From Varroa destructor (lineage: Eukaryota > Arthropoda > Arachnida > Mesostigmata > Varroidae), in NCBI RefSeq assembly GCF_002443255.2, contig NW_019211460.1, forward strand, positions 36,403,498-36,467,497: a DNA stretch of 64,000 bases, read 5' to 3'. The translations under genes were made by a program, and so were the position numbers. Positions 52,261-64,000 of the stretch are shown here, piece after piece; position 1 is the first letter of the stretch, and each line of letters opens with the position of its first letter. The notes below the pieces were generated by a model. It ran no database searches, was not told the DNA's origin, and saw nothing but the letters and a program-made list of their open reading frames with translations.

Positions 52261-53691
52261 AAGGCTGCTTTTTTTTTCCTTCACTAGTTGCAGGTACTGC
52301 AAATTTCGCTAGTTTTGCGTCGACAACTCATTGTTAACTAGAGCAAATCGACAATATCGTATATATAAACTAAGATTAATCGATACTTGGTATTGCGATA
52401 GGTTTAACACAAGCACCTGTTTTCTTGCGTTATCATATGCGAAACTCATGTTTTTTTTTTCTGTTATTACCAGAGAGGTACTGTTCGGCAGAATTCATGG
52501 GAACGTTTGATTAGCATAAAGATGTCGTCAGTAATTGTAGTTGGGTGGCCGTATACTGATTATAATTTCAGCGTATGTGCACCTACCGTATGTAGCCTGT
52601 ATATAGCAGTGACGACCATAGCAGTCAACGTAACAGCAACAACAGAATTTAACGTCCAAGAGAAAATGGCAAGCAAACGCCGACACGCGATAATAGAAAG
52701 CTATAATTTTATGAACTCGCCGATTTGGACCGACCACAGTGATAACGTCCAGGACAGCCTGAACAGGTGACGAAAGCAACAAAGACAGCAGCGCTATGTC
52801 GGACAGATAAGACGTACCTTAACAACACGATCGCTGCAGGAAGGGGAGGATCTCTATATGGTCCACTTTACAGATGGCTTCTGTGAAGACATGGGAATCG
52901 ACTAGGTCCAATAGAGCAGATTGAACGGTATGAGATATCATGCAGTGCTGACACACTGCGTTCTTAGCGAAAGCGTTTTTGGGAGCACTTAAGCTTCTGC
53001 CAAACCAACCGTTGTCTGTTTTAGAAGTGGGCGCTGTCAATCAACTAGTAGTAACTCAAATCAGCTACTCTCAAGCAGCATTCATATGTATAAAATACGT
53101 GTACTCATCTATATAAACTGCAGGGCCAGTTATAATTGTTACTTATGTTGTGAAGTGCTAGCATTTCTTCGCTTGAGCAATGAGACAAGGACTTGTTACG
53201 TTAAGTGTTCTGAGTCACACATTACAAGATGAAAGCTCTAGAGTTTCTCACTTCGTTTGTAATACTTAAATGCGTTTGGACTAAATCTCAAGGATTAGCT
53301 CAATAGGATTTTTTTTCCAGCTATTTAATGTTGTTTCACCAATATATTCAACCGCCTGAAAACCCTTGCTCCGCCCAAATCTCCAGACTACAACCGTTCA
53401 TGTGACTAAATGTATTTTTTTTCTCATAACAAGAAGCCCATCACCTTTTCGAAGCCGATCTTTTTCGGAGGTATCGACTTTTAATCTATCTTATTAAATG
53501 AATGAACATATTAGGTGGCTGCGGACTCTACCGATTGGCTAGCACGATGCAGTAGCGGGAGGACGCAGTGGAAACGATTTCGATACCGACGTTCCTCGAA
53601 ACCCTCTAACGTTCGGTCCGCGCTTCTACACCTGCGGAAGGTAACCCGTCATAAAGAGCTGTAACAGCGTTTTGAGTTGCTGCCGTGAAAG

Positions 53692-53711
53692 CAGTCAGTC
53701 AGTCAGTCAGT
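53692..53711. repeat. (CAGT)5 tetranucleotide repeat
   Basis: Five perfect CAGT units, 32 bases upstream of an acceptor-like pyrimidine tract and the 99-codon frame 53734..54033. Confidence 0.93.
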
Positions 53712-54480
53712 CGGAGTTTTCCCTTTCTCGGCCTTGTGTTTAATGAGCGTTTGTTGTCTTCCTTCAGTCCGTTGCAGAAGCTCTTTGAACGCTGAGATGC
53801 GGGACGTTCTGTGCGTGCAAGGTAGCTGTTGTTCTTGCTACTGCCGACGCTGTTTTAGCTCTCGGTTTATGAGCGTAGAAATGCAAAATGAGAATTACAA
53901 TTCAAGTCGAGTTAGGAATAGATTGCTTGTGATTAATGGCAATCATGGCTGTCAACGGGTTGTTGCCACAAAGGAGGGAAATGGCCAGATACCTGTCGAC
54001 ACGTGTCGGCGCAATCAGGGCAGGGAGCAATGAGTCTTACTACAGTTGTTGTACTGTGTAACCCAAGTTGTAATGATAGCGGCGGGAGCATATCTATTAG
54101 AAGACCTTTGCAGATTCACACTGAGCCTTCAGATTATTGTCAGTAGTAAAAATAGGAAAAATTAAACCCGAATTTCAATCGGCAATACTTTGCTTTATAC
54201 TTCCAGTTGATAACTACATAATATATAGCTAACATTGCAGGAAATTAGCTTGCAAGGCTACCTTAAACCTTACAGAAACATTTACGTTAGGAGTGTTATT
54301 GTCTATTTTTAACGTACCCAGCGGAATTTAATTGTGACTATCGTAGGATGCAATTAAGCAGAAAATTTAAATACCATTAATTATTTTAAGCTAGTCGAGC
54401 GCTTTAAAGCGGCTGGAGACCGCTCAACTTACAATATAAGGCTCAAGCAGTAAGGAAAAAACTCGTTTATTTCATCCAAG

Positions 54481-54540
54481 CAGGCCGGCTAGGAGCGCTC
54501 TCGCAATCGAGTAAGTGCTCCGGGCTTATATTCCAGATCA
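54481..54540 (+). repeat. Very degenerate tRNA-like segment
   Basis: GAGCGCTCTCGCAATCGAG at 54493 resembles the D/anticodon region of a tRNA and CCGGGCTTATATTCC at 54520 a decayed T-arm. No closing acceptor stem. Possibly an old SINE fragment. Confidence 0.18.
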
Positions 54541-57500
54541 GTTTGCTTTCCTATTGTTAAGAGATGTCGTCCATACGTTTACATTGCTATGTATTATGCG
54601 ATTCTGCATGGGAAATTTACGTAAAACGTGTCGCTGAAATCACCCTTTCACGGTATAAGATAGGTTCATTTTTATCAGCATACGTCTTACCTTAACGCAC
54701 AAAAAGGCCACCGCTAAATTTACAAATCATAACTTCCTAAATCGTTTAGCTCGACGATTTTATAGCAATTGATCGATCTGAGAAATCCGCACATAAACGC
54801 TCGCTACTTGTTTGTCTGAAACGATTTTTCTTCTAGCGTCGCTGTATAAATTACATATAGGATTACTAATTAGAGTGTTTAAGCATCTCAATTGATTCAC
54901 GCTATTCTATGACTGCCACACCTAAAAGCCTAGGCAGATCTGCGTCTGAAAAAGGATCAAGCCATTACTTACACTAAATTGTTGCCTTTCTACTGTCATG
55001 TGGACGACAGTGTTTTGCGTAGCCGTCGTCTGTCTTACCGTCAGCATCGTCAGTCGTCATTCAGACCAAACACAAATCCTTTTTCACTGACTGCTGTTCG
55101 TTCCTACTCGTCACTCAAACTTGTTTTTTTTTTGTCACTACTATTATCTTCATCGCCAGACAAATAAGCCCACGGTCGTCAGCAACGATTGCGCAAGAGA
55201 TACTCCATGCAGTGACCCTCAACTTCACCGTGCTTCAATACCGTGGCAGAATCCGAGTAGGTATCACTACATTTGTGACGGACGCGGTGTTCATAGTTAA
55301 ACGAAAGAGTCTTCATTAGAAAAACACGGTAATTGTATAAAGTTTCTCCGGCAACAAGGGGAAGTGTAACTATTTTAGCCAATTCTCTACTTTTGCCACG
55401 TTCTCGACGGTTAACCAAAGCCAGCCAACTCTGTAGGCCGTAGGTGACATGGGTTACTATTGTAATTGTTCCTTTTGTTGCTAAGGTTCAATTCGACGAA
55501 AAACAACTCCAGCCGGTAAGAGGTAATGCGTGTCTGTTGTTTCTTCTCATCGTCTCTCTATCTGTGCGTATATGTTAGATTCTAGACGGCTGTATCCTAC
55601 CAGTCATCCGGACAACGAGTTGTGAATGATTGGGACGAATACGAGATCCAACGGATGGTGCCGAGACTAGCAGTTCTTTGCCCTACACTGTGAGCCCCCA
55701 TTAAAATGAGATTTGTGTGAGTTTTTTTCTCGTTTTTGCAGCTGTACTAATTAAAGCCGTGATAATTCGTCTCAATTTTGACTTCAGTCCAACTTTGTTA
55801 CCTTACAATTCTTTTTTTTCTTTTTTGTTTTTTTTTTTCTATTTTTGTGCTCTCGTTCTTTCATCTGACATTAAATAGCACGAAAACGTTGCTAGCCTTA
55901 CAGCACATCTGCTTCGTTTCACTTGCCTGGCGTAGCAGAGATGACGATACAAAATTTGAATTTATTTGCTTTCCAGCTATAATTAATAGCATGCACCAAT
56001 TGTAAGAAATTAGTAGTAACGTAAGCTATCAAAAAACTACATTTTATTTTACAAACCTATACAACGGGTTTAGTTGCTCTTTCGATCGGGGCTGGTGTTG
56101 CTCGGAAAAGTTATTTCAGGAAAAGCTTGACTTCGAAAAGATTGACACTATTAGATGCCAACCTTTTATGTATTCAAACTTAAGTTAGAGAAGTTATCCA
56201 TAGATCTTAAAATATTTCATTCTCTACCTGGGTCGACTTATTTCTGATCGAGTTTAGAAATTACCGATTTATGGTCGCCACGGCACGTAAAATTGATTTC
56301 AATTTAATATATTTTACGCGTATAAGGACTCACTCATATAGTCTATTACGTATAAGGCTTCTAGCCATTACGGGTTATTCACTAGAGACATTCGGAAGAG
56401 CTTACTTTCCAGTGATAAATGCTGGCTTTTCTTCTATGGCCACTAATTTCTACATGAAAACTGCTAAATGGGGACGGCGAGACTTTTTCGGGACATCAGA
56501 AGGCCAATTAGCTGCCAAATTGTCGCAAGTAAACAAAATGCTATATACAGACACTTTTGTTGAATTTGCAAGACGGATGCATTTGTAGGAGCTGAAATAC
56601 TAATAAGCGCATCGCCTATAATAACGGAGCACACGGACGCAAGGGGCGACTGAAGGTCATTGTGATCCCTGATTTGACGCGTACTGTTACCCCATATTAC
56701 ACAACTCATACGCCGTGTCGCTGGCGTGATCAAGTGGCCTTTTGAACGACACCCGAAACAGCGTCATTTGAAATCGAATCAGCCCTCGGACGGCCAGCGG
56801 CTGCAGAACGCCGGTCACCGGACGAACACCTAGACCACTTGCTTATTAGGCCACACACATACTCAAGGCGGCACACCATCTACAAACATGAACCCGCTCG
56901 TTTTTCTCACAGTTGCTTCTGTGTGATCTCTTCAGTATAGTTCGTTATTATTACAATAGTCCTGTTAGTTCCTTCGTTACAAATTCACTGGGTTGGCGGA
57001 TTACGCTAGTTAAGATAGGTCCGTTCGCGATATTGGGGCCACTCCAGTTATGATAGTGTATTTGGCTCCGCTGAATACCCGTGTGATGAAGTGACTTAAG
57101 TTACGCCGCAATGCCATGCTAAAATGTTTGAGGTGGAATATCAACGTACCCTGACTTCATCTAAATAATGCCCATTAGAAAACTATCTTATTTTGGCAGA
57201 TTGTTACTGCAATAAAATATTCCGCTGAGTTACTCTGAAATGAAACACCTCCTGTTCTTACGAAAGCCCAAAGAGCCTAGTCAGCAACTAACGCGGCATA
57301 TTGAGGGGATTTACATATAGAACAAAACGGACACAGAAAACTGGATCAACTATGTGTCCTATTTTGAAATCCTTTGAGGCTAACAACAAGAGTCAGCTAA
57401 TAGGTACATTCATTTAGGTTTTGTTATAGCAGCAAGGACTATTAAGCGGAAAATGTAAATCTTATTTTCTAATATATGATACCGTGTATAGCTATACCGA

Positions 57501-60500
57501 GTTAGAGACTTAAGTGCCATTTTTCATGTGCGTCTGATTAGTAATATGGCCTACACCGCAAGATTTACAAGGCGCTAAGTTGTATAACAAGCCTTTGAAG
57601 ATAACGTCCGTGGATGATAGTAACCGCCTAACACTTTGGCAGACCGGGCTTTTATGGGAGGTGTACGCAAATTTCGCATTGCCCAAATACTCTACACAGG
57701 GTCGTGTGGAGTTCAAAAGAAGGAATGGTCCCTTATGTGTGTTATAAAAAAAATTATTGAGTTCGTAGCGAAAAGGCCGTTAGACCGACCCAGCAAAGCG
57801 TCAATTTCTAATGTGTAAATCAAAAGCTAGCGATGCCTATCTGCGCTTCGAGAGGAACTAAGCACCTGACCAACCAGCCACCTAGCTACAGAATAAATCT
57901 TGCAAAGATTGGTCTCGAAAATGAATACTGTCTCGTGCTCCAAACGGCTTAATGGAGAAGATCTTCTTCCCCCACTATCTTTCGTCGAACAGCAAGTGGG
58001 GCTATTGAGGCAGGGAAGTTTCGAGATTTGACGAAGAATGACGCCGGGTCCATGTGAGGACCTACGGTGCCGAACTAAAAGGTGGCCGTTTATTTCAACG
58101 TAGAGGACTAACACTCAAAACTGTCGTTCCATTAACAAATGTTTCCGTAAACGCGCGGGCTTGTGGCGATCGTTTTGACGAATATGTTTTCGTTCATTTA
58201 CGACGCATCATAAGACTATATTATAATTAACCTAATCACCATCACCACGATTATCGTTTGTTGGCTATAGCATTGATGTCGATGTGGATGAGGATAATAA
58301 TGTATATTCTGATGATAAATATCGAGAACTAATTAAAGATCGGATGAGTTGCAAGATGAATTAACTTAACCATTCACCGTCACTGATGTTGACCAAGTGA
58401 ATGGTGCGTCAACTTCAGGAACAGCAGCAGCGGGCACAAATAATGTTAATGAACAAAATGCAGAATATTATATTTCTAATGGCGTACATGTCGCGGTGGC
58501 GACTGGAGCGTCGCTACCGCCGCTAACAACAGCAGCGGCAGGAGCAAGAACTATTGCGTCGCAAGAACGCCAGGTCACACACAGTTCGTCTTTCTCTATC
58601 GTCTACAGCAGACGTCCAACGGCAGCAGTCAAACTAAATGGGATGAGTCAAGTGCATTTAGGGGTAGGAAGTTGAAAGAATAGAGCCGATCAGACGAACG
58701 AACAGAGAGGGGAACGCAAACGAGAAGGAAAGGTAAAAAGTAAGGAGGAGATGCACAACGTGAAAAGTGCAGGCAGGCACACACACACGCACATAAGCAT
58801 ATACAGAATGAGCAACAAAGGGAAAGCGCAAGCGCACGACGACGGTGGCGGCAGGCGATGGTCAAGCTTCGTTGCTACAAAACGACAAAATACATGCAAC
58901 AGACGGGCGGAGGCTTGTACGTTATTTAACAGTAGCGGCAGCCCTTGTATCGATAAAGAGACTAGCGGTGTTTGTAGAGAGGAACTGATGATGATGATAA
59001 CGATAATGACGATAATCACAGCAACGAGACACGAAGCAAATAAATGAACAAAAACTGCACGATGTAATGAACAGCAAACAATGTGCTGTTCATGCGTACA
59101 TAACATAGCACGCACACTAGAATCATAAATAGTGGAAGTCTTGTAAAATCACTATGCCATTTACACGGGCGCAAACCCATTCGTGCTTGACTTTTTGAGT
59201 AGTAATGTCTGTGATCAAGCTATTGTTTTAGAAAATTACCGGACACTTGAGCTGACGTCTTTAGGCACACAAATAGAATCAAATCTAACCATTGCATCTC
59301 ACTGCAATTTTTAATTACATTTTCTCGTAAATCTCAAGCGTGCGGTCCTTTGGACTTGAGTTACAAACAGCAAACTTCTATATTTACCCCATTCCAACGT
59401 ACGTCGTTGTCTCAGAATAGCTCTTGAGAACATTTTTTCTGAGCGACCTGTAGCGCGACTATGAGATGTTCCTTGTTTTTCCCTTTTAATTCTACCGGTT
59501 ACTCACGATTGTTTGGCTCTATTAACCCCTTCGGTCTCAACGGGAATACGACCAGCGATGACATGTTCTCGTCGCCTTCTCTTCATATTACGGTATTCTC
59601 TTCTGTCCATCTATTTTCGTGCTGAGACGAAACACTTATAGATGGATTTTGTGTGTATCTTTGAGCGACGTCTCTCTGCGCTTGGTGCTTGTCTGCCGAA
59701 AGCCTTCTAGTAAGTCCTTATCGTTACAACTTCACGATTGTTTCATAGGTGGCGTTATCTATTTCTGATGAAATAAGTCAAGAACCGGGCTTTGGTTAAT
59801 TCAAACTTCATAAAGAAGAAATAAGTTTCATGCACATTAAAAGAAACACTATATTCATATGTTATGTAAATATTCCAGAATAATTATTTCGAAAGGTGTG
59901 GGAATTTACTGCTAACGTTATTTGCACAAGGTGTCGTCTATCATAAATCGATGTTCGAACCACCGATGGATGAATGTTTTCTATTAGATGACTTGACCGC
60001 CAAATTTATTCCCGTGCTTTTCCGTCGGTTCACTTACTCACTTTCAGCCTTATCGCAGTATACACACGAAGAGTCGTACATTCACGTATAAACCATTTCC
60101 GGGACCTCATTCAAACGAAAATTTATCGTGCATTGTCATTAAAGCACATATTAAGTTGTCTGCACAGTAAAGCAAACGATACTTTTTAAGTATTTTTCAT
60201 AGGTATTTTCATTACGGATTCGTCGTGGTCTACGTTCGAACCCAAGCACAGATCCACTTCGTTTTGTACTGATGGTACTGGCATGAGGGACTACCCATAA
60301 CCCATGTTAAAACAATACGATACAAGCCTTTTAATTACTGTCTGCCCTCTTATGAGTTTTCCATTAGCTTGCAACGAATATAAGTGTAATTACTCCAATC
60401 GAGCTCTGTTTTGCATGCATTTTACTTCACTGCTCTCACATGCTTCCCTATTTAAATTTCCCGCCACAGCGGTGGCTCTGTTTACAAACAACGCTGGACA

Positions 60501-60639
60501 GTCTGGGCAAACAGAAGCGGTGAACAAAAAATAGTGTAGGAACTATCGAAGCATGTTCGTTCCAGTAAGACAGTTAACAGTTTTATATACTATGTGATTA
60601 ACAGTAACGTATAGACGAAGATTATAACAGTGTGGTACG

Positions 60640-62914
60640 ATGGGAAGTCAAGTTCATCCAGGAGACGACCCATCTAAAGACGAAGAGGGCGAGCTGCTCG
60701 CTGTTATACTAGACACCTCATTCAACTCGGCGCTAATCGAATCGAATTCAGTTCCCCACTTGCTCGATTCCGTGGTGACGTTCTGCAATGCACATCTACT
60801 TAATTCATCTAAAAACCTGCTGGCCGTAGTCGTCTGTCACCCACACGCAGCAAAAATGATTTACCCGTCAGCGAACGTGTCGATCCAGAACACGCGGCCC
60901 ATCGATGGTCAAATGGAAGCACTTGCGTTCGCTTCACAGGTTTGTCCGCTAAAGATAACATTTTTGAGATACCGGTTTCACGTATACTCTGCCGCTGTAA
61001 TTCCGAGATAGAACTCATATTTGTAAACCGCCCAAATTTTCTGCTTTTGTATGGCTCACCATCGCCCTCTCGCTAAAAATCCGAGTAACGATATCTGAGT
61101 AAACGCTCACAGATTTCATTACAAGTGCATCTCGGCAACAAAAAAAGCGTCGTAAACTGTAGCACCATTATAAAGTAGCGCCATTCGGAAATATAAGATC
61201 CATGTTGCTCGCCTTTCATAATAAACGACCTTATATTTAAACAAATTGTATCCCAATAACAGAGACTGTTCAAACCTTTTTAAGACAAAAATATATTATC
61301 TGTGTATCTATGTACAAACGATTCTGTTTCGCACAAATCGTCACATCTGTAATTATGCCATAATTCCTTTAATCATTTGCTCCTCAACCCTGAAAATTGA
61401 TTGTATATGGAATACCGGAATCGAATAATGGGTATGATATTACACGCACTTAGACATTATAAACAAAGGAGTTTCCATGAACGTAGAATTAAAGCACCAC
61501 ACGTTGCACTCTACGACACAGTCTGTTAGGATCTACTATGGATTATTGAAATATAGTCTTCTGTCTCCCATGCTTTGAGGCTCAATATGACAGAATTCGC
61601 GTCGTCTAAAACCGTCATTTAGAAGCTAACAGGACTTCAACTGATTAACGTTTGCTTATAATTTGATTTTTTTTTAAAAAGAAACTCAGAATTCCTAAAA
61701 CATTATGATCCAATTATTATCTAGTTTTTGGGATCAGCATAGATTACACTAAACAGAAATTGATTCGCTAGAAAAGATTTTTCCCAGTGACCATATTTAA
61801 AAAAAGTTTCCAATAGGCGTTCGTACTCATAATTTCTCGAAAGTTTTATTTCCTTATTGCTTGTGAGAAACGCAAATCCTAGTAAAAAAAAAAAAAATGC
61901 TTATCTTTAATTGCAAGATTTCTATAAAATGTCATCTTTATACGAGGCTATGGTTTGTCCTTTAGCTGGAATACAATGTAACAGATAAAACTGGCTACGG
62001 TAAAGTAAGATAAACATCCAATAAGGAGACAAATATAATAATTAGCTTCCTGGGGGTTACCCACGTGGCGAGTTTCAAGCTGCATTGTTATGTGCGGTAA
62101 AAATAATTATGTTCGATCCGGGTTCCAGTAATTCATTGGCTATGATTAAAGCACAACGCCAGAGGCTATATCTATTAACAGAGATTGTTAGGATTTTGCA
62201 GCAATCTACGGCGAGGACTGATTTTCCAATTGAGATGGAAATTTTCTTTAGATGCTACTAATCTAAATATTTATGAAGTAAGTTGCAAATTTAATTCTTT
62301 TCCAGGTAATTCGAGACGGCATTAAAGAAGTTGTAGTGTCTTGGCAGGGCGTGTACAACACTGAACCTTTGTTGACAGGCGGAATGGCTTTAGCATTGTG
62401 TTATATTGCGAAAAAGATGGCTCACACAACCCTAGGCAAGCTCCACGGCCGCTTGCTTGTGGTAAGTTCGTCAGGGGAGAGTGCACATCAATACCTTAAT
62501 TTTATGAACGTGTTCTTCGCTGCACAGCGCAAGGGGGTTGTCGTTGACTCATGTGTAGTTGAAACTGACTGCGGTTTACTCCAACAAGGAGCCGATATCA
62601 CTGGGGGTAGTTATTTAAAAGCCCCATCAATGGCTGGCCTTTTGGAATACCTCCTTTGGGTGTTTCTGCCTTCAAAAGCGCTTCGTTCACGATTGGTTCT
62701 GCCTAAACCTGATGTAGTCGACTACCGCACAGCTTGCTTCTGTCACCGCAATCTCGTCGAAGTGGGTTATGTGTGCTCGGTTTGTCTATCAATTTTTTGT
62801 GTCTTTGCCCCAATGTGTTCGACATGTCATACTCAATTCAAATTCATGGGATCCCTACCATCCTTGCTCAAAAGGAAGAACAAGAGTAATACTCTGCAAG
62901 CGCCGCTTATGTAG
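60640..62914 (+). CDS. GTF2H3: TFIIH core subunit p34 (GTF2H3/Tfb4), two exons
   Basis: Join of 60640..60939 (100 codons) and 62306..62914 (202 codons plus stop), 302 residues; the human protein is about 308. The family is a structural subunit of TFIIH, acting in the nucleus in RNA polymerase II initiation and nucleotide excision repair and contacting p44. Seen: an N-terminal vWA-type strand with Asp25-Thr-Ser (residues 19-27), family block NFMNVFFAAQ, DITGGSYLKAP, LLEYLLWVFLP, then a C-terminal zinc-binding block CFCHRNL...YVCSVC...CSTC with cysteines at about 244, 246, 257, 260, 265, 271 and 274. The start ATG (context ACGATGG) has an in-frame TAA 15 bases upstream at 60625. A TATATA string lies at 60584, but the promoter is unproven. 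Around residues 75-100 the linker is shorter than in the human protein. No frameshift or internal stop, so it looks functional. Assignment rests on recalled family sequence but is very strong. Confidence 0.96.
60940..62305 (+). other. GTF2H3 intron 1 (phase 0)
   Basis: The intron is 1366 bases long. The donor is CACAG|GTTTGT at 60939/60940 and the acceptor is TTCTTTTCCAG|GTAATT at 62305/62306. Exon 1 ends on a complete Gln codon and exon 2 begins with a complete Val codon, so reading continues in frame without extra residues. The intron is A/T-rich with A and T runs (for example 61671-61680 and 61884-61897). I see no second gene or element in it. Confidence 0.93.
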
Positions 62915-63063
62915 GTACTGTTACTTGGTGCTCCTGAATGCGGCTCGATCAGAAGCAGGGTGCACTAGGATTGACGATTCAAAGAAAACGCTGCAGTGCT
63001 GTTAAAGCTTGTACACAGTTTTACATATAGACATATACAAAAGATAATCACAGAAGCTATTAA

Positions 63064-63240
63064 AATAAAATACGTAATGTCATCCATTAAATATTGCAAT
63101 ATACATGGATTACGGCGGACTTTTTATATACATATTAGATTAAATAAATGTATTTCGTATTTTTAATCGTAAATTTGTGTTGCATTCGGTAATAAACGTT
63201 TATATCTTGCCTACGTTGTCAAATCATGTTGCTAAATAAA
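63064..63240 (+). terminator. Cluster of polyadenylation signals downstream of GTF2H3
   Basis: AATAAA hexamers occur at 63064, 63143, 63191 and 63235, 150 to 320 bases after the GTF2H3 stop. Any could define the 3' end. The sequence between stop and first signal has no other notable feature and is the probable 3' UTR. Hexamers are common in A/T-rich DNA, so which one is used cannot be told from sequence. Confidence 0.5.
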
Positions 63241-63426
63241 AAGAAATATGAAATTTGCTTTGAGCCCTATACGAAGTTTTTAAAGTTGCTGACTAGTATC
63301 AGTTTTTAAAAATGCTTTTCATTACATGATGATTAAAAAGATAAGAACCTTTCACTTGAATGGGGTTCAAGTTCTAACAGCTGCAAAGACGTCTTCTTTG
63401 ACTCTACTCGTTCATTATAGGAAACA

Positions 63427-63555
63427 ATGATTACACTTGCCAAACATGAAACAATTTTTATATACTCTGCTGGGCGGGCTGCTGCAAGTCTCACTGATCT
63501 TGCTCCGTCAACGGAAAACCATGAATATATTGAGGATGTAATGCGTAGGCAATAA
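63427..63555 (+). CDS. Unassigned 42-codon ORF, possible terminal exon
   Basis: An ATG-started frame of 42 codons. The C-terminal part has balanced, charged composition (for example LAPSTENHEYIEDVMRRQ) and is followed seven bases after the stop by AATAAA at 63562. An in-frame TAG sits six bases before the ATG, and that TAG is also the end of a pyrimidine-poor AG (TTCATTATAG) that could act as a splice acceptor at 63420/63421. It could be a small peptide gene, a terminal exon of an unseen transcript, or chance. The minus strand of the same DNA is open for 98 codons (63333..63629), which weakens the case. I recognise no family. Confidence 0.2.
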   Translation: MITLAKHETIFIYSAGRAAASLTDLAPSTENHEYIEDVMRRQ

Positions 63556-63732
63556 TTCTTCAATAAATGCTTTAACATATTTGTCTTTTGAGATGTTCTG
63601 AGTATCCGTCGATATCTTGATAATGACAATTCAACAACATAAAATCTAGAATTGTTTTTCTACGAGAGGGCACGCTACTTGTTAGCTTGAAAAGCTGTTA
63701 GCTACGCGACTTTTAGTGTTTGGTCGGCGGAC

Positions 63733-63814
63733 ATGACGAGGGGAATTGATACGGGGAGGGGGCTATGCGCCGCGGCACGCAGTCTGGCGGTTGTAGACCG
63801 CGCCGTGGAGTGGC
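63733..63814 (+). CDS. Candidate first coding exon of the next gene (partial)
   Basis: In a locally GC-rich patch an ATG opens 27 codons plus one base and then meets GTGGC|GTAAGTATTT, a near-perfect metazoan splice donor at 63814/63815. The peptide starts MTRGIDTGRGLCAAARSLAV; the Arg/Ala-rich, acid-poor start would suit an organelle-targeting presequence, but that is inference. Without splicing the frame continues to a TAG at 63883, 50 codons in all. Downstream exons would lie outside the window. The opposite strand is open for 77 codons (63713..63946, MRMSVGMYDL...), so the coding strand is not certain. No family recognised. Confidence 0.33.
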
Positions 63815-64000
63815 GTAAGTATTTGGTTGATCTGCTCCGTTCATCGGCGGAGGCCTTTTCTTGTGTCGAGAAGGTTTTTCGATAGCTGACAGATGCCTGA
63901 ACAGAAAGCTATTACCCAGATCGTACATGCCCACAGACATACGCATGTATTGGTTTATACTGGTCCCTGTGGTCCGACTAGTATTCCGCTACCTCGGCTT

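Larger units (their letters stand above)
52261..60639. other. No supported gene upstream of GTF2H3
   Basis: Frames of 75-141 codons have no recognisable domain. The tract 58390-59060 is strikingly poor in T on the plus strand, with AGCAGC, CACA and GATGAT repeats. A T/C-rich tract lies at 55808-55850. Confidence 0.5.

Noticed and set aside
53734..54033. 99-codon Cys-rich plus-strand frame after a pyrimidine tract
   Set aside because: No spacing pattern of a known Cys-rich family and only a weak donor after the short exon-like part.
58690..59115. 141-codon minus-strand frame with poly-Ile and Cys/Val runs
   Set aside because: Created by GAT and AC repeats on the plus strand.
1..64000. CRISPR arrays, rRNA genes, bacterial operons, phage genes
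   Set aside because: No regularly spaced direct repeats, conserved rRNA blocks or close-packed gene order; the intron-containing TFIIH gene marks the window as eukaryotic.

Overview
This is a eukaryotic nuclear window, about 40% GC by eye and gene-poor. Its one securely coding locus is interrupted by a canonical GT-AG intron. The rest is decayed mobile elements, A/T-rich unique sequence and many microsatellites. No operons, ribosome binding sites, rRNA genes or CRISPR arrays are visible. A LINE-type reverse transcriptase relic and a mariner relic fit an arthropod-like genome. I lean towards a chelicerate (mite or tick), because the LINE resembles elements I remember from those groups, but that is memory-based and low confidence.

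Layout. 1-11.8 kb: no confident gene; microsatellites, one tRNA-like (SINE-like) segment on the minus strand at 6.65-6.72 kb and some weak exon-like pieces. 11.8-12.54 kb: frameshifted non-LTR retrotransposon relic on the plus strand (RT active-site block, thumb-like block, C-terminal Cys block). 12.5-20.2 kb: unique sequence with one attractive short terminal-exon candidate at 16.11 kb and a small GC-rich island near 18.5 kb. 20.2-20.55 kb: possible decayed BTB/POZ domain. 20.5-51.2 kb: mainly unique sequence with (AC)n, (TTA)n, (GCC)n and G19 tracts, a short degenerate tandem repeat, an inverted/direct repeat cluster and weak exon candidates. 51.22-52.26 kb: mariner (DD34D) relic on the minus strand with recognisable ends, disabled by stops and loss of a catalytic aspartate. 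52.3-60.6 kb: unique sequence and a T-poor repeat-rich tract at 58.4-59.1 kb.

60640-62914 (plus strand): a two-exon gene for the TFIIH p34 subunit (GTF2H3/Tfb4 family), 302 codons, complete from ATG to stop, followed by several AATAAA signals. Past it, to the window end, are a 42-codon ORF with its own AATAAA and a GC-rich ATG-containing segment ending in a strong splice-donor match, which may be the first exon of the next gene.

The three recognisable relics (LINE, mariner, BTB-like) are all broken. I found no evidence of a new multi-gene system. The best leads are the unassigned exon-like segments and the relics.
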